DNA of 64,000 nt from Azadirachta indica (lineage: Eukaryota; Streptophyta; Magnoliopsida; Sapindales; Meliaceae), in NCBI GenBank assembly GCA_022749755.1, contig CM040453.1:8888102-8952101 (forward strand), in the 5' to 3' direction. Below, piece by piece: positions 37,501-50,720 of the stretch. Within the stretch, counting starts at the first letter, position 1; the number at the start of each line of letters is the position of its first letter. The position numbers and the translations under genes are program-made. The notes beneath the pieces were generated by a model, which did no database searches, was not told where the DNA came from, and saw only the letters and a program-made list of their open reading frames with translations.

Positions 37501-40500
37501 AATAAATTTGAGCAATGCAAAACCACTGTCACCTGAATGTTTTCGTGTGGTAATAGTTTGTTCGACTGAAGACATTAAACTTAGCACTTCTTAGGAGGCA
37601 ACGCAAGTTTTCTATTTCTCATTTTATTTTATTTGAATTCGTGAAGATTATTTTGTTGCATTTTTTTTTTATTTTTTCTAATTTTTAATTTGTGTGTGTA
37701 ATTGCAGGTGGAGATATTTGAAAGATCAAGGTTAGCTATCAGGGATTTAGGTGGCATTTCTGTTTCAAAAAGTCCAAGGCAGAAGCCATAAAGAGACAGC
37801 GCCCACCACAGTGCACGCTAGTGCCAAGCGTTATGCCATGGCTATGTAATTTTAGCACACAAGGGCAGAACCTTTGGTGTGGTTATGCCATGGCTACTGC
37901 TTGTCTTCTCAGTGTACAGAATTTGTGACAAGCCAGTGCCATAATAGAGCGCGCCTGCATTTTGTTGCCTAAAATAAAGGTGCGTAAGGCAGAATTTATG
38001 GCGTGCTCGTGCGTGGCCTTCCTTCCTTGTGCCCAAAATGCATAGTGTGCCCCCGCGATGAGAAAGCACGGCTGCACACATACAGCTGCACCGAGGAAGC
38101 ACAAGGCAGCATCCATGGCATAGCCGAGTGTGCCATAGCGTGCCTACACAACCTCAATACATATCCTCCACATTTCTTTGTTTTTCTTCTTCACTCCTTG
38201 TCTGTGTTTTCTCCTCCAAAGCGCAAAACATATCCTTTCAAATGCCTTCCCCCTTTGCATCACTTCTTACTCATAAAACTTTTGTAAAAAAACTTATACT
38301 CACTTCAATCAATCTTCATACTATAATACATCTTTATTCAAAATAACCAATTACCTAATCAAGCACAAAATACACAAAAATCTCCATCATTGTAAGAAAT
38401 TAGGAAATTGTGTTGAAAGTAAATTTTTGGGAATTTTCTCTTTAATCTTGGATTTTCACATCAATTTCATGTAAATCCTCACTTTTGTACAACTTCATTA
38501 TTAATTCGAATTGAAATTGAGTAGTGGGTTACGGTATTTGTGGGAGAGCTTGAAGTTGTTGGGTTGGTGTTGTTGGTTGAAAATTATGTGGGAGTTATTG
38601 AATCAATATTATATTAGACGTAATTGGAGTCACTAGTGGATTGTTAAAGTGAGGTAGGAATCCTCAAAATTGAAATTGGCTGGGTTGCTAAAAAGAGCAC
38701 ACCAAGTGTTCGATAAAATAATTGAGTAAAAATTAGTGAAGATTTCTTAATTTTCATTATTGGGAAACATTTGGAGAGTGGAGTGGGAGTTCAAGGAGTG
38801 TAATAGAAGTTCTTTGGGTAAGGAACAAAGCGCTAAAAGAAAGTGGGTATTCCAAGTGTTTGGGGAATTGCCAGAAAGAGAATTTTGAGTGAAAATGGCA
38901 CCAAAAAAAAGGTAGTATTTCGCAAGCTCATCGCCTTTTGAGATAGTAGAAGATTTATCTCATTTAAAGCGAAGCAAAACTTTAATAAATTTAGGGATGA
39001 TCGAAAGGCGATTGTGAGAGTGAGAGAGAGCTTTGAAATTACAAATGGGACATGAAAAAATTTTAGAATTCATCTGTGTTCGAAAGTAGGAAACACTCAT
39101 CGACTATCCAACTTAAGCAATATATCATTAGTGAAAAGTTTCTACGATGATACTTTAGTGAGTAAAGAAAATGATCGAGTATTTTTTTTCGGGGTAAATG
39201 GATTTCATTCAGTTTAGAGACCATAAATGCACATTATGGCCTACGTCCTATTGATGAGAAAGAATTTTTATACGATACATTTATGAGGGATTAAGACAAC
39301 TACAAAATGATCATTGAAAAATTATGTGTTTCAGGCATTTAATAGTTGCAAGGCTGCGGCAAAAGAAAGCTTGATCAACTCTATGGTTAAATATTGAGGA
39401 CAATGTTTATGTTAAGTTTGGGGGAGGGAATCTTATTATAAAAGTGTTTGGTGATTGCATTGTTAAAGCCACCAATCACACACAAAATTTTTCAATTAAG
39501 GGTTTAAATATTCATGTTTTTAGTAGCGTTTCTCCTTGCATTTTTACTAATATGGTTTTTGTTTTCTTGAAGGCTTTTCTTTTCTTTGTCCTTGTGAACG
39601 CAATCCTTTTCCTTTAAGTTGAACATGTTTTCTTTTCTTTTTTTCATTTGAGCGTGTTTTTGTCTATTTGAATGAAAAGCCCACAATATAATAATGATTG
39701 ATAATGCTTAAATTATGAAAAATTATAAATGTTGTCCTAGTCTTTATGTTTGACTTGTTGGCAAATTTATTTTACTTGATGGTTCCTCAAAAATTTTGAG
39801 CACTTAGTCATGAGTATTGGATTGTTTGGAAATTTATAAAAGGCTTATGCAAACTAAGTAAGCTTGGTTGGCTTTATCAAATTCTATAACTTATTTGATT
39901 GTCACTTGAAGTGAAATTCTAAGGTAGGGAAATGAATTAGGCCTTTTGATGTGCTTGAGCCTTTCAATCAAATCTTGAATGAATAGATCCTTAGATCAAC
40001 CCCTTAAACCTAAAATTACCTTTGTTTTGTTTTCACCCACATAAGAGCTAGCTTGATAATAAAAATCAACACCTTGCATTAAGACCATGATATTTCTAAC
40101 CATTCTAAAGCTTTCTAATTAAGAAAGGATGGAGGGAGCATGAGAGAATAAAGCTGAACTCTTACCAAGTAACTGGGTATCGTGCCTAAGTAAGCATAGT
40201 AAACTCGAGTCAAAAGGTAAAAGTAAGGCTAATTAAAAAAAATTATAAATAAATAAGTTTGGGGGTATACGCATCCATTGGAGATAAAATTAATTTTGGA
40301 TTGTCAAACGTTGGGTGAATAAAGAAAGGAATTTAGAAAGATGCGTTGATTATGAGAAGGAATAAAGGGATTAAAGATAAAGTTCTCAGGTGGTTGACTC
40401 ATTTAGGGTGCTTGAGCCTCACTTAAAAATCTAAACTCCCCACCTTTACCTTGGCTTGGCATTATAAGCATAATTATGTCATAAGGGTCCTTGATGTGGT

Positions 40501-40866
40501 GTCTTACTACGTTAGTGGAGAGTGTCATGAAAAATTAAGTCTATAGAATTCCTAACAAGTCAACTTAAGTTTATTTGTTTGTATAAACTAATTCAGATTG
40601 AAGGATGATCAAGTCTAAGTGACAATTCACACACGCACAAGGAACCTTTGAGTACGATGGCAATTGTTGTTCAAGTTGAACTTTGAGATGAAATGACTAC
40701 ATTTTGAAGTTTTCCTCAATGTAAGTATGTGCTTAATTTTGATCAAGAGTATGCTCAAAAGTTTGATTAATCTGAAGTATAGATATCATAGATTAAATTC
40801 CCTTATCACTTTTTCCGTTTGGTTTGATTTGCTTGAGGATAAGCAAACATTGAAGTTTGGGGTATT
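37501..40866 (+). mobile_element. Post-pol region of the Athila-type element, arm 2
   Basis: Noncoding internal DNA up to the LTR. It holds polypurine-like AAGTTTGGGGG tracts near 39415, 40255 and 40854, and a GC-richer patch (37800-38150). 38654-39262 is absent from arms 1 and 3; the env-like remnant is deleted near 39388 (GATCAACTCTATGG joined to TTAAATATTGAGG). Confidence 0.6.
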
Positions 40867-41298
40867 TGATAAATGCGTAGAATACGTGCTTATAATTCAC
40901 TTTTATACTCGAATTGTTTTATAATTCTTCAAGCTTTGTTTGCTGTGTTTAAGCTACATTGTGTAGAAATGATAGAACTTAGTCATCCAAAATGATTTTG
41001 GCTTAAAAAGGGATTGAACAGTCGAAAAGGAATTAAAGAAGAAGTCTGGAGAAGTATTCGGACCAAAATGCAAGATGGTCCGGGACCAAAGTGGAAAGTT
41101 TTAGGGACCAATTTGCCATGTTTTCAAAACAGGGAAAGCCATCCATACATGCCCACGGTATGCATTCTACCTCTAGGCAAAATTGATGGCACAGCCATAC
41201 CACCCCTTTAGCCTCTTGTTATGCCCACTGTGCCTCCTAGTCTACAACATAACCTTTTTTTGTCTTAATTTAAGTCGTAGGATCATGCTTTGATAGCC
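40867..41298 (+). mobile_element. 3' LTR fragment, arm 2
   Basis: It begins TGATAAATGCGTAGAATACG right after a polypurine-like tract and stops at 41298, where arm 1 continues as LTR and arm 2 switches to unrelated sequence. Only the first 430 bp remain. Confidence 0.75.
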
Positions 41299-41720
41299 AA
41301 GTAAGGGTCAGCACCCAGGACTAGCCAGGTAAATCACATAGAATTCATCAAAAACCAATAACAAAATTTTGAAAATCACAAGATGTGGAAACCAAACTTG
41401 GAGAGTCCTACTTGCTACAATGGTAGCTAGATTTAGAGTCCAAGCAGAACCCGTTTCGTGTAAACCTGAAAGGAAATAAACACATTGCCAAAAGCGCTCC
41501 CACGTGCATGTTCTTTCTCTTTTCATTTTCATTTTTTTAAATTTTCTTGAGAAACAAACATGGGGTACATAAGAGAAAAAATAGAAACTAATTAATTACC
41601 ATAAGTATTATTCAATGGCAGAATCGTGATGTTTTGCTAATTGAAAATGTTGCACAAAGAGAGTTCAGGTGGAGACTGCTGAAAGAAGAGAGACCGTGGT
41701 TTATATAGCTTTAAATAAGG
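41299..41720 (-). promoter_or_regulatory. Possible orphan promoter and leader of an unknown gene
   Basis: Minus strand: a TATA-like word (TATATAAA-type, near 41700-41706), then a CT-rich leader, then an open stretch 41308-41532 that starts MKMKRERTCTWERFWQ. The block abuts the truncated LTR at 41298. No family is recognised. It is private to arm 2. Confidence 0.3.
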
Positions 41721-41760
41721 AGTAAATTAAAAAATGGAATAACTGAGAATGTTAAAAGCT

Positions 41761-42580
41761 ATTGTGCTTTACTCCGTAGGTTTTGGAGGACAGTCAACGT
41801 ATCCTCTAGATTTTAAAAAAAATAAGATATCCCTTACGTTTTAGAGAAAGTCAATATACTTTCATGAAGATATTATTCATATTTTAATTTGACTATTTTA
41901 TTCATTTACTATTAAAAATATATAAAATAATTATATTATTTTTATTTTTTACTTAATAATCAATATAATCTTCTTGTGACATTAAATTTAAAATTATAAT
42001 AATATTTTAACCTTTAACTATTTCTTTCCTTCAAAATTTATAATCAAATAATTATATCTAATTATACACAATTTCTAAAATATATCCTATTATTAAAATA
42101 ATTTATTTAAAAAATTCTGTATAATTAATTGTAGAATTTTTCATAATATAAAATTTGTTATCAAAATTTCTTAAATGTTTACACCATTATACATAGACAA
42201 TATTAATTATACATAATTTTTAAATTAAATTAATTTAAAATATGATATATTTTAGAAAATATATAATTAAATATTATATAAATTTGACAATAAATTTGGA
42301 AAGAACAAATAATATATAACTTTTGACAATATTATTATAACTTTTAAATTTAAATGTCAGAATAAGATTATATTAGTTATTATAAAAAAAAAAAAAAAAA
42401 ATAAAAAATATAATTATTTTAAATATTTTTAGTAGTAGAAGGTAAAAAACTCAAATTAAAATGTAAATAGTAATTCAAGAGAATATTTTGACTTTCTCTA
42501 AAAGTTAGGGGTATTTTACCTTTTTCAAAAATTCAAAATATGTATTAACTTTTTTCGAAAATCAAGAGTAAAGTACAATA
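41761..42580. mobile_element. Foldback/MITE element, ~820 bp
   Basis: About 95-bp imperfect terminal inverted repeats: left begins ATTGTGCTTTACTC, right end reversed begins ATTGTACTTTACTC; both then contain TTTTAGAGAAAGTCAA-type words (41840s, 42490s). The interior is AT-rich without a gene. The target duplication is not clear. Private to arm 2. Confidence 0.75.
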
Positions 42581-43280
42581 TCTCCAAAGTTAATTATTTA
42601 AAATGGCTTTTCATTACGAATGTAACCGAGCCAACCTCTATAATCATTCATTATACACCACCCTACATTTTAATCCCATGCATTAATTGATGTGAGAGTT
42701 TAGTTGTCAAACTTTCACGTCAGCTCAAAATCATAGTACTATCCAAAAATACTACTATTTCTCAATTTAAAATCTGATTAAAGAAAGTCGAAAGTTTGCT
42801 TAACTATAATTCGCATGAGAAGATTAGTCGGCTTCTTTTAATTAATTTTTTTCTTTGTTAGATAACATATTTTGTTCTTCAATCAATGCATATATAGTGA
42901 AAAATTTTCAAATTTAGGTAAATAAATAAATAATGATAAAGTTATTCATTGAGTAGTGCTACACATTACAAATTCATTATTTCAAATAATATAACAACAA
43001 TATTCACAATTTTTTTAAGATTTTTTATTATATATATTATATTTTGTTCTCCAATCGATACATATAAAATTGTAAAATTTTATTATCTAATAATAAATAT
43101 ATATTACTAAAATAAAAAATTTACAATAATTATTTGAGATATAAAGTTATTTATAACTCAATATATGGATATACAAACGATTTTGTTGATGTTTATATAC
43201 CTTCGAATTAGTAGATGATTGAATTTTTAAAGTAGTAATCAACATTGGACATAAAAAAATAATAATCTTTAATGTCAATT
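42581..43280. other. Unassigned arm 2 interval
   Basis: AT-rich DNA without recognisable features; not found in arm 1. It ends where homology with arm 1 (near 5690) resumes. Confidence 0.4.
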
Positions 43281-45431
43281 ACCTTATCATTACAAACAAA
43301 AATATCATGTGATAATAGGCAGTCTTGTCGTATAAATCTTTGTACATAAAAAGGATTTTATAGTGAGATGAAATTTTTGTTTGAACTTTGAAGGTTGAGA
43401 ATGAAGTCATTGTCTAATATTACAATGTGGATTGGGCCCTATGTTCCTTTGATTGAAAGGCAGAAGCAGAAAGAACTAGTACTTGTACTGTATTGATCAA
43501 GTAGATCAAATTATACCTAAAAGATGCACACTAACTGTCCCAATTGTCCAAGTGCGTTCAATGTTTGAAGGTCCGCAAGAAGAAACATATGTTATATTAC
43601 ACATCCTTGGAAAAATGTTTTTTGATATATTAATAGTTATGAAAATTTGAAATTTCGTTCGACATAAAAACAAGAAATTTACAAATTAAGAAATAAAAGT
43701 TGAACTGTCTTTTTGTTTTAGTTGAACTAGAAGATGACTTTATCAAGCAAAATAAATAGTGTAAGGAAAAAAAATGATAATTAGTGTGGGAGATAAATAA
43801 TATATATTATTATATAGATGCAAGGGTAGCTTTAAATTATGAAAACCACATGGAGGCTGAATAAGGGACTATTGAACTTGGTGCTGAAGCAACTCATGAA
43901 TGTTGCCAAAAATGGTAAAACAGCTCTCTTCATCCTTTTTTTAAGTTGTAGGTGTGAAACAGTAAAAGCTTTTGAATTAATGGTATTTGTATTTTCTTGA
44001 ATTTATAATAAAAACATTTTTATTCTTTGTTGGTGAACTCTGTTTAAAATGTCACTATTAATGTTATTAAAATCTCTCTCAATTGATCCACTCCCTACTA
44101 TAATCACTGCTCATATTTATATACTTATTCCCTTAATTATACACATTAAAAATTTGACAATCTTCTAAAACTGACTCCAAACGATAGGTAATAAAAGTGC
44201 ACTACTAAGTTCTTCATCATCTACCAATTTATAATGTTAAATTTCATTAAGCTACGAGTTTGTTAATAAAATTAATAATTTTATCTTTATAAATTAGGAA
44301 ACAAATAATTTTTTGATAAGTTTGATTTCAAGAATATAATAGTGTAGTTTCAAGAATTTTACCCCTAAAAAAGGGGTCATATAATGTTGTACTTCAAAAG
44401 GTTTATTTAAGTCATTCATTTAGAATAGGGAAAAGAGAAAGGGCCCAATCACCATAAATTTACTCAAAGTAAGTTGGTCTATTCATTGATGATCTGGATT
44501 GGGCTTGCTTTCACAACTATTACATCAAAAATAGAGCAAATTAGGCTTTATCATTTTGAAATTTGATGTCAACCTTTAGCTATATTGATGTGGCTTATAC
44601 ATATTTTTACTCTTGTGAAAATTACAAAATTAATCAAATTGCATGATAAATTGTATGCATGACATGTGATACGATATTAATCAGAGGTTAACTACATATA
44701 ATTATAATTATTACAATTACTAATTATTAAAGTATTATATCATAATAATTACAATGGCTGTGTTCACGTTAACCCATAAATTTGCGTATGTAGATGTCTG
44801 GTGAATGATGATCATCTATAATAAACAATTAAAATATCTATTTTATATAAGAATTTTTTACAAAATTTAATAGAAGGAACTTGCATAAGAAAATAAAAAA
44901 TTTAGGTTTATTAGATATTTGAATCTTGTTACTAAAAGATGGACTTGTCTCTGACTGACTGTGGGCCAACTATTGTCACTTTTGTCAGCTAGTAGAGCTG
45001 GCTTTCAATGAGATTCTCCATTGTACATAACGTAAGGATATAATTTTCAATTGTAAATTTCCCATTGTTTTATGTTGGCATTAGAACTTCTAGCAAATGG
45101 TGTTAAAAGATTAAAGGAAGTTTTCTTGCGAGATTTGAGAAAAATCGGCAAAAGAAATTAATGTAGGCAATCAATCTTTGTAGTTCCTTTTTGTTTTTTA
45201 GCAGAGGAGCTTCAGTAATTGCTCGTGCTTTAATTGTTCTTTGTCTATCTCAATACCTTGGTGGTGCACAAGAAATTAAAAAAAATTAATCACAGCCCTT
45301 ACTCCGAATGCACACTTGATTGAAAATGTTCATTTTTAAAGCAAGTTATCACATTCGTTTGACAATTTTCCTTAAATCAGCCAAGTGCTAGCTGTTTATC
45401 TTCAGGCTGCTGCATTTTACTTGTATTGATC
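43281..45431. other. Arm 2 interval matching 3108-5690, no genes seen
   Basis: Reverse-complement match of arm 1 without the MITE of 4704-5181. The unoccupied target AGATGCAAG is at 43816-43824. Nothing coding is recognised. Confidence 0.6.
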
Positions 45432-46723
45432 ATTGCTAATTTCTATCTGTGAGTTGCTTTGGGATTTAAGTGTTAAATTTTAATCTACGATTATAATAAA
45501 ATAAAATTATGTTATTAAGTTAATGATCCTATATATGGTAATGATAGACTGGCCAATGAACTCACCAAGATTACAAGCTTTTTGAAAATGCAAGTTGACT
45601 AGAATTAATTATTGAGGGAATAATTGAAAATTAATGTATTTTATTTGAAAAGAGTTGTTGAGTTATAATATGTGGGACCGACAATCTCACAATCTCTTTT
45701 GCAAAAAAAAAAAAAAAAAAAATTAATATATGATCAACTAAGATCACATTTTAATCCCTAATTCAATAATTAATTTAGTAGATATAATTGATCTATGACC
45801 AAGAAACCGAGCTCATACAATATGTTGGAATAATTGATGATGTTCAAATCAAATGTCTTAATCATGTTTAAATGTCTCAATTACAATCATCAGGAGGATG
45901 TTATTTATTGTTGACTGCCTCAGTTAAGAAAAATAAAAGCAACTTCCAAGTTTTGTTCCTAAAAGCGTGATTCTAAGGATTTTTTTATTTTTCTTATTTT
46001 TGGAACTTATTTTGAAATTTTCGGTTTCTATTGACTTTTGATCTGAATTTACTTCATTTTTTAATAACTTTTTAACCTGTAGGAATAATTTTAGTATGCA
46101 TTATTAATATTTATTTTATATTTATTAATTACATATATTAATTTATTAACTAATTTATAATGTATTTGAATCAATCGATCTATATGGGTAGGTAACTGGA
46201 TATTGCAAAGATCATTTATAAATCTTTAATTCATCACGAAGCACGACTAAAAATTTTTCTAAATATTTTAAATAGAAAAAATTTGAAATTAATTAATAGC
46301 ATATAATTCCACCCATGAATAAAGCTCGCAAATATTAATTTACCGAATATTTAAAATAGGGAAGCCATGATACGCAGTCATAACGAGAATAATGTAAATA
46401 ATTAATTGAAATGATCAAAAAGTTGAAAAAAAAAGAGGACGAACTGTTCATATTGGAATAACTAGACGCAAGACTAATGCTTGTGTTTTGAGTTTTGACT
46501 TACCAGTCGCATTCTAATGCCAATTATATATGACAAGCCCTAACAATTAATGGTAGCAAAAAAACGTAAATATCATATGCAAAAAAATAATGATTTGATC
46601 TTATAAAATCAAGAAACTTTGATTTCGTAAGATAATTATCATTGTCACTAATAAATATTATGAGCAAAATTAAACTTTTCTATATAAAAAAGTCAAAAAG
46701 TTTTACCAGTCGATTAAATTAAA
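45432..46723. other. Arm 2 sequence deleted from arm 1
   Basis: AT-rich, with a poly-A run near 45703-45722. No gene recognised. In arm 1 the equivalent is lost in the deletion at 3107/3108. Confidence 0.4.
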
Positions 46724-47165
46724 TGGTAATTTCATTTAATTCCTATTGTTTCAAGAAATTTCACTTAACTTAGTATATTTTATATATTAGATAGAAGGAT
46801 TCTCAAATTTTTTAAAAATCGTTACTTTGGTCCTCCCTGTACTCTTATTTGATCAAGATCATGTAGATCCCTTGACTAAACTTTTATTCACTTTTAACCG
46901 TTAGATAATTTACAATATACCTCTTACAATATGATAATCTTTAATTTAACTCTAAAATTTATGAAAGCCATGACTCTTATATATTAATGTTTTATTTTTT
47001 TATTTTTATTTTTATGTAATGGTTAAAAGTGAATGAAGTTTGGTCCAAGAACTTATGTGACATTGACCGAAATATTAAGGACCAAAGTGATGATTATCAT
47101 AACATTTGAGGATACTAATCTAAATGATAATTTTTGAAACATTAGGGACTAAAATAAAATTACAC
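46724..47165. mobile_element. Palindromic MITE
   Basis: Left end (GGTAATTTCATTTAATTCC) and reversed right end (GGTGTAATTTTATTTTAGTC) are inverted repeats for about 130 bp. They include ACTTTGGTCCT and TTTTAACC words with centre near 46945. Related half-elements are at 1-145 and 50545-50720. Confidence 0.65.
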
Positions 47166-48556
47166 CATTAACTCATCTACCATTAATACCCACTTGTCAA
47201 AGCAATAATGGAGGACCATATATGACTTTTATTAAGCCATCTCTACTGTCAGTATAGCTAGCTTGTAATTGGTAGTTCGAATTTGCAAATTAAGGATATA
47301 TCTACGTCATTAATTTCCATAATTGTATCAAGATACATAATGAATAAGCTAAAAGGTTAATAAGTTTATTAATTATTTTTTATATACAACCGAGACCTTT
47401 AAGTATAAACAATTAATTGAATTAAAAAATTATAAAATGTGGTAGATTGTAATGATAGTTGAGATTTGTTTTTTTATTACATATATATATATATATTATA
47501 TTAGAGGTGGGTATGGTCTGGTTCGGTTCGACTTTTTAAAACACCAAACTGGACTCGAAAATTTTAAATTTCAAAATTTTAAAATTGGAGTAAACTGAAT
47601 AGGAAGAAAATCTGGGACCGTATTGGACTAATTACATATTAAAATTAGATTAAAACCTGGATCGATTGATTCGATTTTCAAGTCGGTTCGATTTTTGAAT
47701 AAATTTATTATTTTTTTAAAAATTTTTCAATTCACGAAACAACATCATTTTATAAAATATAGTAAAACGACATGATTTAGATTAAAAAATATTAAAAAAA
47801 TAATAAATTTAGTTTGGTCTGAGTTTTGTGGACCAAAACCAAAATTGGACCAAAAATTTTAAATTTTTAATTTACAAATCAAAACCGAATCGAATTGCGT
47901 AAAATACCGGACTAAACCCGTTAATTCTAGCTCAGTTTCGATCCAGTCTAGTTCGGTCCGATTTTTTTGCCTACCCCTATATTATATATCTTGCTCGCTT
48001 GAAGTATTTTTTTCTTAATTAGACAGAACAAAACTTTTGGCTACCATGAAAAGCAGAAGCTCTCTTCTCCCATGGCTTTTACTGCACTTTCTTATTTTTT
48101 CTTTGCTCATTGGCCTCTCAGCTTCTTAAGACAATAGTCGACAAGCAAATATTTCTACTTATATTACTGTTGTTTTAATTTTATGTCTTAATTCTCCTCT
48201 TTATATTTTCTGTTCTTAATTTCATGACTTTAGAAGATTAATTCTAACAAATTTGATCACTTGTCCATGCATATATATATATATATATATTTACAAATAT
48301 GTAATACAGACTTATATTGTGTATATGGGAATCAGCTTCAGCAACATTTCTTTATACAAGCATGCTACGACAAGTCCTCGATAGGTCATATACATATATA
48401 TAATCACTTAAAAGTTGTGAGTAATTTTTATCTAAGAATTATCGAGTGTCAGTCAATAAAGAGTTGATAAAAGACAAACAAAAAATTTGGTAAACTCTAT
48501 TCCATTTAACCTTTTATATATAGAGATAGTTGAGCAAATTAATTTTTTCGTAAAAG
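47018..48556 (+). repeat. Direct duplication, unit A (~1.54 kb)
   Basis: Matches 50560-52098 in the same orientation, spacing about 3542 bp. It includes one MITE and the short frame at 48261-48467, which is AT-driven and not conserved as a gene. Confidence 0.8.
47502..47978. mobile_element. MULE-type MITE, complete, arm 2
   Basis: Begins TAGAGGTGGGTATGG, ends CCTACCCCT. Flanked by ATATTATAT at 47493-47501 and 47979-47987. It belongs to the same family as 4704-5181 and is duplicated as part of a larger unit at 51055-51512. Confidence 0.8.
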
Positions 48557-50544
48557 TTCTTTTAAATAAAAATATATTTTTTATTTTTATTTGTATTGCT
48601 ACTCTTTTATATAATAATAAAAAAAATAGAGGGTCAATAGGCAGATACCCCCTTTAATTTTATTTCTGTTAGTCGACCAATTAATTTATTATCATTGTAT
48701 CACTACTCTTTTATATAAAACAATATAGTATATATTTTACATAATTATAACAATTTAGTCCATATTTTAATATTTTTCACAATATAAGTTTTTTAAATAT
48801 AATAATTTAGTTTTATATTTAATATTTTTTCACAATATACTCAAAAGTAAATACATTTTTAATTTGCTATTTCAATAGAAAATTTTGAAAGGAAAAAATA
48901 TTATTAAAAAAATTTAAATAATGAGTTAGATTAAACTCATGTTAAAATATTTATAAGCTTTTTTTGTAATAAATTTGATATTAAATTTTTAAAAAAATTT
49001 GAAACATATTTTAACGTTTTATTTTTATATTAATATTTTTATTTAAAAGATTATATTAAATTTATTATATTTTCTTGATAAAAATTATGAATGATATAAA
49101 TAAAAAAGTAAAAAGAAAAAGAAAAATTTGGTATTATTTATTAATAAAATTAATAATTAGATATATTTTATATTCTTATTAACCAATATAATTTAAATTT
49201 AATTAAAAAATAGAAAATGAAGAAAATTTTTTATTATTTTTATTTCTAACATATATATAAAACATGTATTTATATTTTATATTTTTATTTATATTTTCAT
49301 ATATTTTTAATATTTTTTCACAATATACTCAAGACTAAATAAATTTTTTAATTTGTTATTTTAATAAAATTTTTTTATAAAAATATAATTATTAAAAAAA
49401 TTCAAATAATGAGTTAAGTTATACTCATATTAGAGGTGGCAAATGGACTGAGTTGACCCAGTCAAGCCTATGAAATTAAAGCCCAAGCGGCCTGGCGTGT
49501 CGGGCCCGTGTTTGGGCCGGCCTGTGGGCCGTGCCAAGTTGACTCATGAGCTATTTTGACTTTAGGTTGGCTTTACAAACTTATTTTAAAATTTTGACAA
49601 TAAAAAGAATTGAACACAAGACATCAAACAATAATTAAAAAAGTTACCATTAGGTCAATGACATTTATTTATAAAACTTATAAAAATAAATAATATTTAA
49701 CAAATAGTACATCTTTAATTTATATTATTAAAATTAAAATTATTATATTGATAAAAAAATAATTTTATAATTTAAGATGATTCAAAATTTGATAGAAGGA
49801 ACTTGCATAAGAAAATAGAAAATTTAACTTTATTAAATATCTAAACCTTGTTACTGAAAGATGGACTTATCTGGCTTTGGGCCAATTATTGTCACTTTTG
49901 TTAGCTAGTAGGGCTAACTTTCAACGAGATTCTCCATTGTACAAAACGTAAATGTATAATTGTCAATTGTAAATTTTCCATTGTTTTATGTTGGCGTTAG
50001 AACTTCTAGCAAATAGTGTTAAAAATCGAAGGAGATGGAGACAGGGAGTTGAATGATATTTTTCAAAAATTAGCAAAATCCTTTATTTTTCCTCTTTTTT
50101 GACATTGTCATCGATGTCTCTTTCTTACACTCTCGTTAATATTAACCAAACATATTTTCAATAATTATTGAGTTGCCAATAATTAATAAGATGGAAAATA
50201 TATTTATTTTGCCTAAATTATTAATTTCAAAAGAGAAAGTTAAGAGTCACTATTATATTAACTAACTTTTTAATTAACTTTTTTATAATCACTATTACAT
50301 TAGCTTTCTAAATAGTCACTATTATATTAATTAACCTTTTAATTAATTTTTTGTAATCACTATCAAATTAACTTTCTAAATAGTCACTATTGCATTGCAC
50401 TTCCGCGGACACGAACTCTTCTGAGTCTTTTAGTTTTAGCAGGGAGCAATGGCGGAAGTTTTCCTATGAGATTTGAGAAAAATCGGCAAAAGAAATTAAC
50501 GTGGCCAATCACTCTTTGCAATTCCTTTTTGTTTTTAGTGAAGG
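48557..50544. other. AT-rich interval of arm 2, no genes seen
   Basis: Matches 146-2100 in reverse. It has a roughly 120-bp unit repeated near 48830-48950 and 49315-49440, and a GC-richer patch near 49430-49560 (GGGCCGGCCTGTGGGCC). Confidence 0.45.
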
Positions 50545-50720
50545 AGTAAATTGAAAATTATCTAATGGTTAAAAGTGAATGAAGTTTGGCCAAAGAACTT
50601 ATGTGATATCAACCAAAATGTTAAGGACCAAAGTGATGATTTTCATAACATTTGAGGATACTAATCTAAATGATATTTTCTGAAACGGTAGAGACTAAAA
50701 TGAAATTACACCATTAACTC
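50545..50720. mobile_element. Half-copy of the palindromic MITE, arm 2
   Basis: One inverted-repeat half only (CTAATGGTTAAAAGTGAATG to AAATTACACCATTAACTC). Confidence 0.6.

Noticed and set aside
38003..38287. Overlapping frames on both strands (37842-38346)
   Set aside because: GC-rich patch of the gypsy 3' region; open on both strands, no domain, and disrupted in the other arms.
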